64,000 bases of DNA from Megascapheus bottae (lineage: Eukaryota; Chordata; Mammalia; Rodentia; Geomyidae). Both the position numbers and the translations under genes were made by a program. The stretch covers positions 43,271,358-43,335,357 of the forward strand of contig JANJXV010000004.1 of assembly GCA_024803745.1 (NCBI GenBank). Direction: 5' to 3'. The notes beneath the pieces were generated by a model, which was given only the letters and a program-made list of their open reading frames with translations, was not told the DNA's origin and made no database searches. Position 1 is the first letter of the stretch, and each line of letters begins with the position of its first letter. Positions 46,499 to 59,056 of this stretch are shown piece by piece.

Positions 46499-48424
46499 CT
46501 TAATGTAGACTTTTTTTTGTTTACAAAATCAATCAAGATGCAAGTGATTAGAAACACTTTCTTTAGAAAGCTATATTATACATTAGAATATTTTTGTTGA
46601 CATACATTTGATAAAACTTTTCAAATTTTGCATTATTCATTTAGGACCATCAGGCCTTAAAATGTTATTAAAATTTTATTTCCTACAAAAATGTCTAGGT
46701 CTATTTGTTCTCATCTGAATTTGTACTTCTGTCCTTCTCTGGACCAATCTCAGCTCTCTTAGTTTCTAGGTAATCATTTCCTAAGTGTTGACATCTCACA
46801 ATACTTGGGTTCCAAGTTCAGTAACCTAAGCCACTCTTCCTGGGTAAGCCACAGTGATTCTGCAGTAAAATATAATTTACCTTTCCTTGGATACTATACC
46901 TATACCTCTCCACCGAAATGTTATGATTTTGGAATTTTTTCTTTTCTAGTTATTCCTCCCACAGATAAAACCAATTTATATTGTAATTACATTCCTCAAT
47001 AGCTGAATTCCATTCTCCGATTAACTAGTATTTCCCAGGACAATCTTTACAGTACCTTTACTTTCCATTGAGTATTGAATATCTTAAAATAGCTTAAATA
47101 GAAGAGACATACTTTGAGTTAAAGAGAAACTTAAAAATCAAGAGAATTTAGAGGATTGTCATTTGAAAAGTTCTAGCAAAATACATTCACTCAAGTCTCA
47201 TCCTGTCACAGAGATGAGCTGATGGATATAGAATATATTATACAAGAACATTTGATAAAAGAGAATGTCAGTGTTTTGAAGTACTCTTGTGAGTATTTGG
47301 GGGCTATTAGGTTATATCTATGTCTATTTCAAATGACTACATTTCTATTAAAATTTGGAAGTAGTTTTGTAACTAAAATTTAAAACATTTTTTCCAACTA
47401 AGCTTTATAGACTTATTACTAGAATAAATTTTTATATGATCACATATGTGTGTGTGTGTGTGTATGTGTGTAACTAAGTAAAAACCTTCCAATAACATTA
47501 TAATGTCATAGTTATAGGACAAAGACAACAAAAATGTTTTCCAAGTCCCTTTTAAGCACTTTTTAAAAATTTTTAATGAAAGGCTAGTGGCAGACTCTTA
47601 TTGTGCCTCAGCCACTGTGTGCTGAGATTATAGGTATATACCACATTGAATATTTCATCACTAAGTTTGCAATGCAAATATAACATGCTACATATATTTG
47701 CTTGGAATATGGCATAGAATTATTTAGTGAAGTTTCTCTAATGCAGGCTCAGTTATTTTTTTATTTCTCAAGGATTCTAAAAAGTAAAAAAAGAATTCTT
47801 AGTAAGAAAAACAACAACAAAATCTTCCTTAAATCTGAGGCTTGAATTTGCTTACAAGGTGCTGAGCCCACAGGACAAAGCACACTATTGAGAGGAAAGA
47901 AAACAGCAAAAACTTTCGTGAAATGGAATATGAATTAGTTGAAAATTCAGAATGTTATTGTAAGAAGGACATTTTTTTCAAATAGTTGGAAGAGAAAGAA
48001 TTTCAATACTTTATAAGTAACTTGTGGGGCTGGAAGCACAGATGAGGAAGAATGAAAATGAAAGGTATGCCTACTGAATTTGACCCTGTGGACTGGGTAT
48101 GAGTTCATTGTGATAGAATTAGCAGGAATAAAGTTACATCTCATAGAGATAATGGAAGAAGGCATGTGGACAGAAAAATATGATTTTGATGCTTTTTTTA
48201 AAAAAGAATTTATTAACATTTATTTTTACATCATATTTCAAATGACAAGTTTAACAAACAAGTGTTCAAGAAGGGGATCCCTATATATAATCACTGGCAC
48301 TTAGTTTTTAGAACTTAATCCAAATTAGGCTAAGGGTCTGTATGTCATAGAAACATTAATTCATGAAATAAAACATGTCCATAGAGTCATAGGTTTTTAT
48401 GTCTATATGATTTTGATGCTTTTT
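46499..48424. other. Unique AT-rich DNA, minor repeats
   Basis: A short (TG)n lies at 47446-47470 and a possible 7SL/B1 remnant at about 47600-47650 (GTGCTGAGATTATAGGTATA). No gene recognised. Confidence 0.5.
47446..47470. repeat. Short (TG)n
   Basis: About 11 TG units, interrupted by TATG. Confidence 0.9.
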
Positions 48425-48688
48425 GACTTTTTTTGTACCTGGCCGTGGGCAATGTCTCTGGAATTTTTTGCTTAAGGCTATTGCTTTTCCTCTTGAGTCA
48501 CACAGACTTCACTGACCAGTTTATTACTTTAAGTTTCTTGAAAATGGTGGGGTTGCAAAAGGTCCAGATATAGTTGTCATTTGTGACTTCAGTCATAATT
48601 TGACTTTTGGCCTTTTGGTGTTTAATTGGAAATAGGAATATCATAGACTTTCCTGCCTGAGCTAGCTTTGAACAGTGATCAGTAGACT

Positions 48689-48690
<2 letters not shown>
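48425..48690 (-). mobile_element. 7SL-headed composite SINE interrupted by foreign block
   Basis: The tail part (GTACCTGGCCGTGGGCAATG, CTTAAGGCTATTGC, CCTCTTGAGTCACA) ends near 48501. The middle resumes near 48602 (CTTTTGGCCTTTTGGTGTTT, AATTGGAAATAGGAATATCA, CCTGCCTGAGCTAGCTTTGA). The roughly 100 bp between do not belong to the SINE and contain the left arm of a local inverted repeat. Confidence 0.7.
48514..48580 (+). repeat. Inverted repeat, left arm
   Basis: 67-bp arm starting GACCAGTTTATTACTTTAAG. Its reverse complement matches 48831-48896 with about three substitutions and one 1-base indel (about 94%). It lies inside the SINE. Confidence 0.93.

Positions 48691-48737
<47 letters not shown>
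48690..48737. repeat. (CA)n microsatellite
   Basis: About 23 CA units, lying between the inverted-repeat arms at the head end of the antisense SINE. Confidence 0.95.
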
Positions 48738-48738
<1 letters not shown>

Positions 48739-48830
48739 TTTCATCAACATTTATTGCTGCTACAATTTAATTACATACAACCAACTTGTGAAAGTTCAAG
48801 TATTCCCTACATGTTCTATTTTTCTTTAAA

Positions 48831-48896
48831 ATGATAACTACATCTGGACCTTTGCAACCCCACCATTTTCAAGACACTTAAAGTAATAAACTGGTC
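48831..48896 (-). repeat. Inverted repeat, right arm
   Basis: ATGATAACTACATCTGGACC to ATAAACTGGTC, in unique-looking DNA. 250 bp separate it from the left arm. Confidence 0.93.
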
Positions 48897-48906
48897 TGAG
48901 AAGTCT

Positions 48907-50699
48907 CTCATTTTATTATGATAACTTCCATCACTTCAGTTACACAATTTGAATCACAAGACAAAAGCAGACTTAGTTTGTGTGATGAAATCAGTCATTA
49001 AAATGTTACTTATTGGACAGAGTATTATCTGAATCAGAGTGTCACTACCTGAAAATATACATTGTACTGTAATTCATTTACAGGGACAGACATGCATGTG
49101 TGTGTATGTGTGTGTGTGTGTGTGTACAAACATGTAATATTGTCTTTGTGCCAACACTCCACTTTTTCCCTTTATATTTGAGTTCATTTCCCAAGAATAC
49201 ATAACCATAATGCAATTATCAAAATTATCAGAAGACTGATGTTGTTAGATATTTTTTTAAATAAATTGATAATATTCCAGTTACATCTTCTATTCCACTA
49301 ATAATTTCATTTCCCAAATTCTAGCTACAGCTTAAATCATGCATTAAATTTATTTACCATATTTCTTTAGTCCCTTTCTAAAGTTTAAATTTTCAATTAG
49401 CCCTTCCTCAGCTTTGATAGCCTTCACCATTTGAAAAATTACAGATCACCTGTGTTTCAGAATGTCACTTAGTTTGATTGGAATCATGTTTGCTGGTGGG
49501 TCTATTCAGTGACGTGATATTGATGTTAATATCACAGGAGCATGACTGACTGCTCTCTCCTGGGTATATTCTGTCTGGAGGTCCATGTCATCTGCTCAGC
49601 TCACTCTTGGTGATGGTAATTGTAAAATAAAATAAATTTGAATATTTGAATTCAGGAGTTCAGGTTTCTTACACACTGTACCACTTGATCCTTGCCAGTT
49701 GAGGCCTTTTGTGCTCTGCTTATTTTTGAAAGAAGGCCTTGCTTTGTACCCAGACTAGCCTGACACATTCTCCTCCTCTGTCAAAAATATTTTGTCAGGA
49801 TACGATGTCAAAATATTTTGGTTAGGACGGTGATAGTTTTTGTAAATAGTTTTGCTTGAGCTGACTGGGAATCTCAACTTCCTCTGTCTCATCTTCTTAC
49901 ATAGGTAGACTAGCTATTGATTAAGATTGTATTTTTGTTGTTGTTGATTTGATTTTTTTGTGTTAGGCCTTAAATGATGCCCATCCACAATCCTGATCTC
50001 TGCTTGTCAAGTAGTTTGATTATGGGTTGGAACAACCAGTGCTTGCCCTGGCTTACCTTTACAAAAATACAAGTATCTGATTGTATATCCAGATAGGATA
50101 ACTGTGAGGGCTTCGTGTCATCTAATGACAGCTCACAGAGGATCTGCACTTCCCTCTGAGGAAAAAGTAGAGGGGCAGCTGTCAGTGGCCGCTGTGTTCC
50201 ATGGCCACAAGCACAGCTTCCCGAGCATTTTCATTGTTAAAACAAATCAAATATCCCCTGAAAGAACTCTTTATTTCATTATGTGTGTGTATATCTGTGT
50301 GTGTACATATATATGCTTATGTCTTCATATATTTACATACGATAATATTAAAATAGACTTAAATATTACACAAAATAAAAGTGTAAAATGTGGAAACAAC
50401 TTTTTCTCATTGACTAGACCAAGTTTCTTGCTTGCTTATTCAATTCATTGTTGGGAATTGAAGTTTCTGTAGCCACCCCCAAATAGGGAAAGAGAGGAAG
50501 ACAAGGAATGATTTAAATTTTTCCTATAGCACTCTCATCTGACATTCTCTCAAGAGCACTGACTTATTACTGTATAACCTAGAATAGTCCCCCAAACTGA
50601 GGCTCTGTGAACACTTTTGGCAGTCTTAAAGGTTGAACATTTTTACTGTGATGTGATGTTAAAACAAAGGGAAGGGGATTGAATCATTTGAGCATCATC
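48907..50699. other. Mostly unique DNA with one (TG)n and an old SINE
   Basis: A (TG)n lies at 49096-49123. A B4-like antisense remnant is possible at 49647-49790 (GAAAGAAGGCCTTGCTTTGT). A 122-codon ORF at 50104-50472 has no motif. No gene recognised. Confidence 0.45.
49096..49123. repeat. (TG)n microsatellite
   Basis: About 13 TG units, interrupted once by TATG. Confidence 0.9.
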
Positions 50700-50712
50700 T
50701 TGAATTCCTTCT

Positions 50713-52168
50713 TTTTTTTCATGTATTTTTTATTGTAATGAATAGAAGGGTTACATGATATTTGCCAGTTAGATGGTGCATTAATTCCCATACATTGATA
50801 CCCTTTCACATGTCTTGGTCCCCATTTCCTTCGCCCCCACACCCACCCCTCATCATGTTTTCCCCCCTTCCCTATCCAATTTCAAATAACCAAATACAAA
50901 CATATCCCATATATCAGGTAACAAAGTGAGATACTTAACAATATGAGATAACCAAGAGACAGCAAAAGAGATGAGAGATAACATAGTACATTAAGAACAA
51001 CAATCATTCATTATATGTCTTATGTTTCTATATCGTAGAGGTCCTTTCATTTAGCGTCCTACTATATGGCCTTTTGTATCAAGGGTTTGCTCTATTGCAA
51101 ATCTGTTCTAAGAGACCAAGATTTCTACTGATTATGACAAATGAGGGAAATCATTGAGCCTAAGTTATTTTGAGTCTGGCTTACTTCACTTAAATTATCT
51201 TTTCTAAGTCTTTCCATTTCCTAACAAATGGGGCAATGTCATTCTTTCTGACAGCAGCATAGAATTCCATTGTGTATAAATACCACATCTTGTTGATCCA
51301 CTCATCAACTGAGGGACATCTAGGTTTGTTCCATATCTTTGCTATGGTAAATAGTGCTGCAATGAACATTGTTGTGCTAGTGGATTTAGTATGTCTTTGT
51401 TTCTGGATGATTGGGTAAATGACAAGTAGTGGAATTGCTGGGTCATAGGAGAGCTCTATGCTTAGTCTTATGAGGAATTGCCATACTGCTTTCCATAGTG
51501 GTTGAACAAATTTGCACTCCCACCAACAGTGTAGTAGTGATCCTTCCTGGCCACATCCCCTCCAGCATCTGTTGTTATTCGTTTTCTTGATCCTGGCCAT
51601 TCTAACTGGAGTGAAGTGGAATCTTAGAGTTGTTTTGATTTGCATTTCTTTTATGACCAGAGATGTTGAGCATTTCTTCATGTGTCTGTAGGCCATTTTT
51701 GTTTCTTCTTCAGAGAAGACTCTCTTTAAGTCTTTGGCCCATCTTTTAATGGAATGGTTGTTACTTTGGAGATTAGTTTTGGATTGATTCGATTATTTGA
51801 GTTGTTGATATATTTTAGATATGAGGCCTTTGTCTTTTGTATGGTTGGTGAAGCTCTTCTCCCACTCTGTAGGCTTCCTAATTAGTTTACTGCTATGTCC
51901 TTTGCCATACAAAAGCTCTTCAGTTTAATGCAGTCCCAGTTATCTAGTCTTTCTCTGTTTTGTTGTGATTTTTGGTCCTTACTAAGAAAATTTCAACCTG
52001 TGACAAGGAAGTCTAGTGTATCTCTTATTCCTTCTTGTAAAGTTTTCAGAGTGTTGGGTCTTTGATCCCTTTGGAGTTAATTCTAGTGCAGGGTGACAAA
52101 GAAGGATCCAACTTTAGTTTTCTGCATGTGCTTAACCCGTTCTGCCAGCACCACTTGTTGAAGAAACT
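50713..52168 (-). mobile_element. L1 5'-inversion copy: antisense 3' part
   Basis: From the A-tail side (TTTTTATTGTAATGAATAGA) through the 3' UTR and the ORF2 C-terminus (51190-51696 encodes the [19 protein letters not shown] block) to the ORF2 region equivalent to about 28600 of the full-length L1 (CTGCCAGCACCACTTGTTGA). It carries a TAA at 51793-51795 (minus strand), matching the TAA at 28979 of the full-length copy. Confidence 0.93.
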
Positions 52169-53668
52169 ATCAGTCAATTCAAATCTAGGAAATATGAGAA
52201 AATGCGACAGGAAGTCCAAGGTCCAATTAGGAAGCCTAATTTAAGGCTAATTGGTATTGAGGAGGGTCTAGAGAAAGCAGTCAATGGTGTTGGAAATATA
52301 CTTCAGGGAATCATCTCAGAGAACTTCCCAAATATCCAGAAGAGCAGGCCCATCCAGATACAAGAAGCCTTTAGAACCCCAAACAGACCTGACCAGAAAA
52401 GGACATCCCACCACCACATAATAATCTGAACTGGATCAATAGAGGACAAAGATAGGATCCTAAAAGCAGTCAGGGAGAAGAGAACAATCACCTATAAAGC
52501 AAACCAATCAGAATAACCCCAGATTTCTCAGCAGAGACCATGCAAGCAAGAAGAGATTGGAACGATATATACCATGCCCTGAAGTCAAATAACTACCAGC
52601 CAATAATACTGTACCCAATTAAGCTTTCATTCATAACTGAGGGAAAAATAAAAACATTCCATTCCAAGAAAAATCTTCAACATTATGTAGCAACAAAACC
52701 AACACTACACAAAATTCTCAAAGATATTCTACACATGGAAAACCAACACAAATGTAATACAGAGAAAGACATGGAACCTAAAACTCATAACATCTAAGTA
52801 CCACAAAAGCTTTCAAGACACAGGCCCTAATGAAAGCTTGTAAAAATGGCAGGAACTAATAAATATTTCTCAATCCTGACTCTCAATATCAATGGACTTA
52901 ACTCTCCAATTAAACGGCATAGATTATCTAGTTGGATCAAAAAATAAGATCCATCATTCTGCTGTCTTCAAGAGACACATCTTACCCAAAAAACAAACAC
53001 CCTTTGAAAATGAGAAGTTGGAATAAACTCTATCAAGCTAACGGCCCCCATAAACAGACTGGAGTTGCCATCCTCATATCAGATAAAATAGACTTCAAAC
53101 TAAAATAGGTGAGAAAAGACAAAGAAGGTACTACATACTACTAAAGGGATCTTTCCTCCAGGAGGACATAACCATCCTAAATATCTACACACCAAATCCC
53201 GGAGCTCTGAACTTCATCAAGCAAACTTTACTTTCACTGAAACCATACATAGGTTGAAACACAGTGATATTTGGTGACTTTAACACACCACTCTCACCAT
53301 TGGACAGATCAAAAAGGCAAAAACTCAATCGAGAAACCTTAGAATTGAACAACTATATAGACCAACTATATCTAACAGACATTTGCAGATTATTCCACCC
53401 AGCAACAACACAATATACATTTTTCTCAGCAGCACATGGAACATTTTCCAAAATAGACCACATTTTAGGCCATAAAACAAACCTGGACAGATTCAGAAAC
53501 ACTGAAATTATTCCCTGCACTCTCTCAGACCACAAGGGCATCAAATTGGAACTGAGTACACAACTCCAACAGCGAAAACCCTGTAACTCATGGAGATTGA
53601 ACAACACATTGTTGAATCACCAATGGGTCATCGAAGAGATCAGAACAGAAATCCAACAGTTTATGAAA
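52169..53668 (+). mobile_element. L1 5'-inversion copy: inverted 5' part
   Basis: Sense L1 equivalent to about 25135-26640 of the full-length element: the end of the ORF1 coiled coil, RRM ([13 protein letters not shown]), ORF1 C-terminal domain (52540-52797), spacer and the ORF2 endonuclease (53264-53668, with LSDHKGIKLEL). Several frameshifts and a stop break both frames. Its opposite orientation to 50713-52168 and the shared outer flanks indicate one twin-primed insertion. Confidence 0.9.
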
Positions 53669-53681
53669 TTGAATTTGTTCT

Positions 53682-54734
53682 TACATAGAAAATGTTCAAA
53701 GCAGGCTTATTAAAGTTTCATCTGGTACGTTCCTCGAATATGTGCTTAAATGGCATACTTGGCAGAAATATATTTTATGAAACAGTTCTTAATTTTCAAC
53801 AATTCCTGTTTTGTTAAGATGAATACTGAACTGATCGTAGATATTAAAATTATTGAGTATTGTCAATGTATTCATTTTTATTTCTCATTTGGATCATTCT
53901 TCTTCATTCATCCCTTACTCATTGATAGCATTCAAATCTTGAGGTCATTGACAACTATATTCTTTAACTCTGTGGACACACATACAAATACCATTTAACC
54001 TTTAAATATCAGTATAATTACTCAGCAAGGCTTCTTGTATTTTTTTTATCACTTACCACCATTAAGGATTGAAAGTATAATTTATCTTGAAGGTTGAAGA
54101 ATTTGTCTTTTATCTTAGTGTTATCTAGGGACACAAAAAAGGAGCCTAAACAGATGGATTAGTTAGCTGTACACTAATTTTAAAAGGCGCTAAACTCCAT
54201 GATGAATTCTTTTTTATTTTGTTACTAATTCAAGGTCACAAGCCTTCTGAAATGTTATCTCTTGGGAGGTAAATTTGGCTATTTTATCTTTATACTATTG
54301 TTTTGCTTTTCCTAACTGGGCAGATTCATAGTAAATATATTTTATATTACTGTTAGTATAAATTACATGCTATAGTTAAAAGATGTAAAGTGAATAGAAG
54401 CCAATATGTCTATGAAGATGCATTAGTGGTCAGCAGAAAAAACAAACTAAAAATTGTATACTAAATTAAATTTAAATAAGCCTGAATATTTCTCACCTAT
54501 AATTACATTGTAATTTAGTTAGTCTATGTCATTTAATTCACCAGTAATTGACAGCATCTGAATGGGATCCTTTCTCGGAATTGTGATGCTTATAGCTTCT
54601 CCATTTCAATAAAAAACTTTTCATTTTTCTCTGTTCTCATCTCTTCTCCGCTTCTCTTTTCCTTTGAACACTTCCCAAGTTCAAATATTTGATTATTCAA
54701 AAGTGACTCAAAAGCCTCCTTGGTTTCTTGTTTT
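53682..54734. other. Unique AT-rich DNA, nothing recognised
   Basis: No gene or repeat recognised. Confidence 0.5.
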
Positions 54735-55072
54735 CTTTTTCCTTCCTTCCTTCCTTCCTTCCTTCCTTCCTTCCTTCCTTCCTTCCTTCCTTCCTTCCTT
54801 CCTTCCTTCCTCCCTGCCTCCCTCCCTCCCTCTCTCCCTCCTTCCTTGCCTCCTTCTCTTCCTTCCTTCCTTCCTTCCTTCCTTCCTTCCTTCCTTCCTT
54901 CCTTCCTTCCTCCATCCCTTCCTCTCTCCCTCCCTCCCTCTCTCCCTTCTTCCTTGCCTCCTTCCCTTCCTTCCTACCTTCCTACCTTCCTTTGTTCCTT
55001 TTCTTCCTTCCTTCCTTCCTTCCTTCCTTCCTTCCTTCCTTCCTTCTTTCCTTCTTTCCTTCCTTCCTTTTC
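54735..55072. repeat. (CCTT)n polypyrimidine tract, about 338 bp
   Basis: An almost uninterrupted pyrimidine strand of CCTT units with CCCT variants and only a handful of purines (for example TTGCC, CCATCC, CTACC). Repeat-like ORFs (LPSFLPSF) in all frames are by-products. Mirror symmetry makes it a candidate for triplex (H-DNA) formation. Confidence 0.97.
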
Positions 55073-58000
55073 TGGATATTTAAGAAGACCTGTCTTCAAA
55101 TTAAGGCCCTTTTCCTTTTCTTGATATAGTTAATGCTCGATTTTGTTGATGTTTTAAACAGTAGTTTTTATTTTATTTTCCTTTGTATTTTAAAATTTCA
55201 TGGGGATTCTTTATAATCATTGTTTTAAAGTCTTTACTTGCTGTCATTCAGCATTATTTTCATTTAATTTTATTGCTAGTAAGTTATTATGTTCTATTGG
55301 AGGCAAAATGCTAGCTTGAGTTTTCATTATTTTGTGTGTATGCTCCTACATTGAGATGTGTATATCTGTAGACATACCATTGCAATTCCTATTTATAGGG
55401 TCCCATTTCGAGCAAATAATTTCTCTGGAAGGTATGTCAAATATGTTCGTTTGGTAGGCAATGTTAACTTTGTCTCAAACTTTGCACACTAGCTTTCCAC
55501 CACAACAACTCTCTTACTTAAACTTTCCTAAGTGCAATTTATGACTAAATGTATCCAATGCATGCTGTGACACACTTGCAGAGACTCATTGTCTCTGAAG
55601 GACACAAAAGGAAAGGAGACTATTTGCTAGGGCAGACATTAACAGACAGCAGTAGGTGTAGGATACCCACTGTCTTGCCACTTAAGTAACTGATGTGCTG
55701 GCATTTGTCAGGTAGTGGGCACTTCGTGTTCAGACACAGCTAAAATGAGTTCTGTTTAAAGGGGCATGTAGCACTGGAAGATTCAGCAGCATTGGGAATC
55801 TGAAGTATCTGGCCTCAGACAAGGCAGGAGGACAGGCTCACATACCGCATGAGGACTGTGGAGAGACTACAAAACTCCTTCTGTGCCATTCACCTCCAGT
55901 TCCAACAGCAGCAAGTGCACAGACAGGGAAGGTATGCAATGGCAGTGGGGAATGCATGGGCATAAAACTTCATTCCCGGTGCTGCTTGCTATAGGCTTGT
56001 AGGTGAGCTGCCCACTTCCCTAAAGGATCTAAGTGCCCTCTTCTTTCAGCACTCTCCCCTCTCCACTCTCATGCTGAAAAATACCTCCTGTGAACATTTC
56101 TAATCCTTAGAATTGCCGATGTCCACAGTGATACCTTGTGACTATCCCTGGTAACCCTAACAAGAGATAGAGTAACAGTTTCTGATGTACATTATTCCTC
56201 TTCAAACATCAAAATATCTAAGAAATTTATTGTGTAAGTAAATGTACAGTGATGGTTGAGATTATTTTTTGCATTTATTATTTATTTGTATAATGTAGGA
56301 TGTTTCATTGTGATATTTCTATATAGGCTTAATGTAGATTTTGATCATAATTGCTTCCATATTGCTTGTCAATGCCTAATCTTTCTTTGGACCTCTCTTG
56401 CTTCTTTTAGATGGATTTTGTTGTAACCTGTATAAAATGTATTTAGATCCTATACCTCTACTTTGCCCTCTCCTTTTTCCCTCTCAATTCCTGCTGGTGC
56501 TTCTAATATTGTCCTTCATTTATGTTCATGTTGGCTTATGTTAATATTCAATGTTTGCATAATCAAATTTAATATTTCAATTTTTATCTATTTGCTTATG
56601 AGGAAAATTGTTTATGAGGAAAATTATTTTAACATAATTTTAAATATGCTATACATGTGCTAATAGGTACTTTGTCATAATAAAATAAATGAATTGGACA
56701 CTACATTTAAAATGATATTGTTATCAATCTCAATGAATCTTGGTTTGAACAAGATGTCGGTTGTTTCCTAAGATGATTAAAGAAAATATTGATAGTCCTG
56801 TTTTCTTAAAGATAAATCTTACATTAGCTGATCTTTCCATAGCTCATGGGATAGTTTCTTTTTATCCATCTAGTACATGAAGCCTTTTCTCCAGTAGAAA
56901 TCCACCATTATTTTATATTCCACTTTAGTGTTTTTGTGTCCTAATATCCTATAGGCTTGCCTTATATGATGTTGCTAGCAATGATCAAAAGATGGATGCC
57001 TCTTTGCAAATTAGGAGGAAAAAGTAAACTCTAGAAAAATGCACAAGTACTTTCGCATATCTCTTACAGAATGTGATATGCGATATTTAAAAGAAACAGG
57101 TGAACTTAGAAATCTCAGCACCCTGAGAGCTGACAGCTGCCCTCTCTTATTATAGAGAGATTTTTCTCAGCTTGTTAGAATATGCTGTGTGAGGCAGGTG
57201 AGTGACTTGTTCTGATAACTGTCATCCAGCAAACTCTGGAACCATGTCAAATTACAAGGGTATGCACATAACACCCATGTGTCAAATTTCTTATTACAGA
57301 ACACAAAACACCATGGAAACTAATGAGATGTAGTACATTTCCATACATGTGTTTGATAAGAATGAAGAGAGTCTTAGGTGTGTGCAGGGTGTGGGGACTG
57401 TATCTTTATATATAAATAAGAAATCTTGTTAATCCATGAGACTTCAATGTGCTCTAAAGGTAAATTAGTAGCTGTGTTGCCAAATATATTTAGTTTCCTA
57501 CCTGGTTGGAATTGATGTACCTTGCATATTGACTTACTTTAGTAGTTTCTGTGGAGTAGAGAGGAAGATTTCTAGATATTTGACACCATTCAGTAATTTT
57601 ACAAACGTTTTTAAGATTCTCCAGTAGTGATAAAAAGTGATGTTTCACTCTTCTAATACCTAACAATGATATCTGTGGAGTGTATGATAACTTTTTTTCC
57701 TGTGTAGATGCTAAATACAGTGTAATTTCCAGGTAATGTATACTGACATGGAAAGTGTTAGCATATATTTCCCTTCATTCCCTGTTAGAAATAAACTAAT
57801 CCCACATTATTAACAACTTAGTCTTGGAAGGTAGAAAAGTAGTTGGGATTAGACAGACATTATGGCATAATTAAGTGTCATTGGTTGGTACAGTATACTG
57901 AGAAATGAAGGCAGAATCTACTAGATTTGGAATACAATGGTATTGGGTCATATTACAACCTGTTTTCTAGACCCAGCAATTTATTGGAACATGTAGTAAC

Positions 58001-58203
58001 TTATACTTTTAATTGTTTTTTTTTACCAAAGAAAAACAAAGGGGGAAAGTATGTATTTTCACAGAAATATTTGATTCAAGGACAGAAATACGTTTGGTAC
58101 AAGTATTGGTTTGGGTAAGGATAATGTTAATTTCCTCACTCACAGTTACTTCTGTGTTACTTCTTATTTCTCTAATCTGTATTCATTTTTGCATCTCCAT
58201 TAA
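55073..58203. other. Mostly unique DNA; possible old L1 3' end at about 56260-56550
   Basis: TTTCATTGTGATATTTCTAT and GATTTTGATCATAATTGCTT near 56300 recall antisense 3' ends of older rodent L1s, but the match is from memory and weak. The part 55560-56110 is GC-richer and unclassified. No gene recognised. Confidence 0.35.
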
Positions 58204-58431
58204 AATTGCAATGGATTTTTTTCAGTTTTAATCTTTTACTTTATTATTCTAGATCATCTCTTTTTTTTGTATCCTACATTTAAGTGTTTTTTTTATTGTA
58301 ATTAGTAAAAGGGTTACAGGATATTTGCCAGATAGAAGGTGCATTAATTCACATACATTGATACCTTTTCACATGTCTTGGTACCCATTTCCCTCCCCTC
58401 ACACCCCCCCGACAATTGCAATGGATTTTTT
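58204..58431 (-). mobile_element. L1 3' end with about 65 bp of extra 3' sequence and 18-bp TSD
   Basis: The L1 part is 58287-58413 (antisense 3' UTR only, TTTTTTTTATTGTAATTAGT to the C-rich tract). AATTGCAATGGATTTTTT is repeated at 58204-58221 and 58414-58431. Between the left TSD and the L1 lie 58222-58286: in L1 orientation an 18-nt segment, an A8 (58261-58268) and a 39-nt segment containing AATAAA, then terminal As that overlap the TSD. Confidence 0.85.
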
Positions 58432-59009
58432 AACCTATTTCTAGGAGTCCAAACTTTCACTTATCTTCCTTTTCACTTACCTTCCTTTTCAGTGACAAAA
58501 TGTATTTCCTAGGGCAAAATTTGTTATCTTTTCTCTATGTAGCATTTTTCATCTGTGGAATCAAGTTTTGTTTTGCATGTTCACTTTTAATAATAGAGCA
58601 ACATTTCTTGGCTTCAAAAACTTCATCATTTTATATGTTAGGAAAGAAAGTGATTTTACTGAAAAGGGAATTTTCTGAAGAAAAATATGTCGCGTTAAAA
58701 TCATGTGAATTTATAAGGAAAAATAAAGTTACATTTTACAAAACCATTCAATTTTCATGTGCATTACTAATGCATTAATTTTGAAATTCACAATTGTTAA
58801 TTGTTTCTAATCTATTCTTAATAACAACATTTACTATAATAATTAACAATTTTAAATATTACTATATTTACACGAATATTAATATAAGTCCATTTAGAAT
58901 GATAATACTTATATGGAAGTATATTAAATTTCTTCATTATTAGAATGATTATATTTCCTAATTAGAATTATACAAAATTATTAGAATTCTCAGTACTTAT
59001 TATTCTTTC
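58432..59009. other. Very AT-rich unique DNA
   Basis: A 92-codon ORF at 58500-58778 lacks any recognised motif. No repeat recognised. Confidence 0.5.
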
Positions 59010-59056
59010 AAAATTGAAGATTTAAAACTCTAAGATTCTACCTCACTCCACTTAGA

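Noticed and set aside
54664..55129. Long overlapping ORFs with LPSF repeats or KEGR repeats (for example 54664-55083)
   Set aside because: They are translations of the (CCTT)n microsatellite, which lacks stop codons in several frames.
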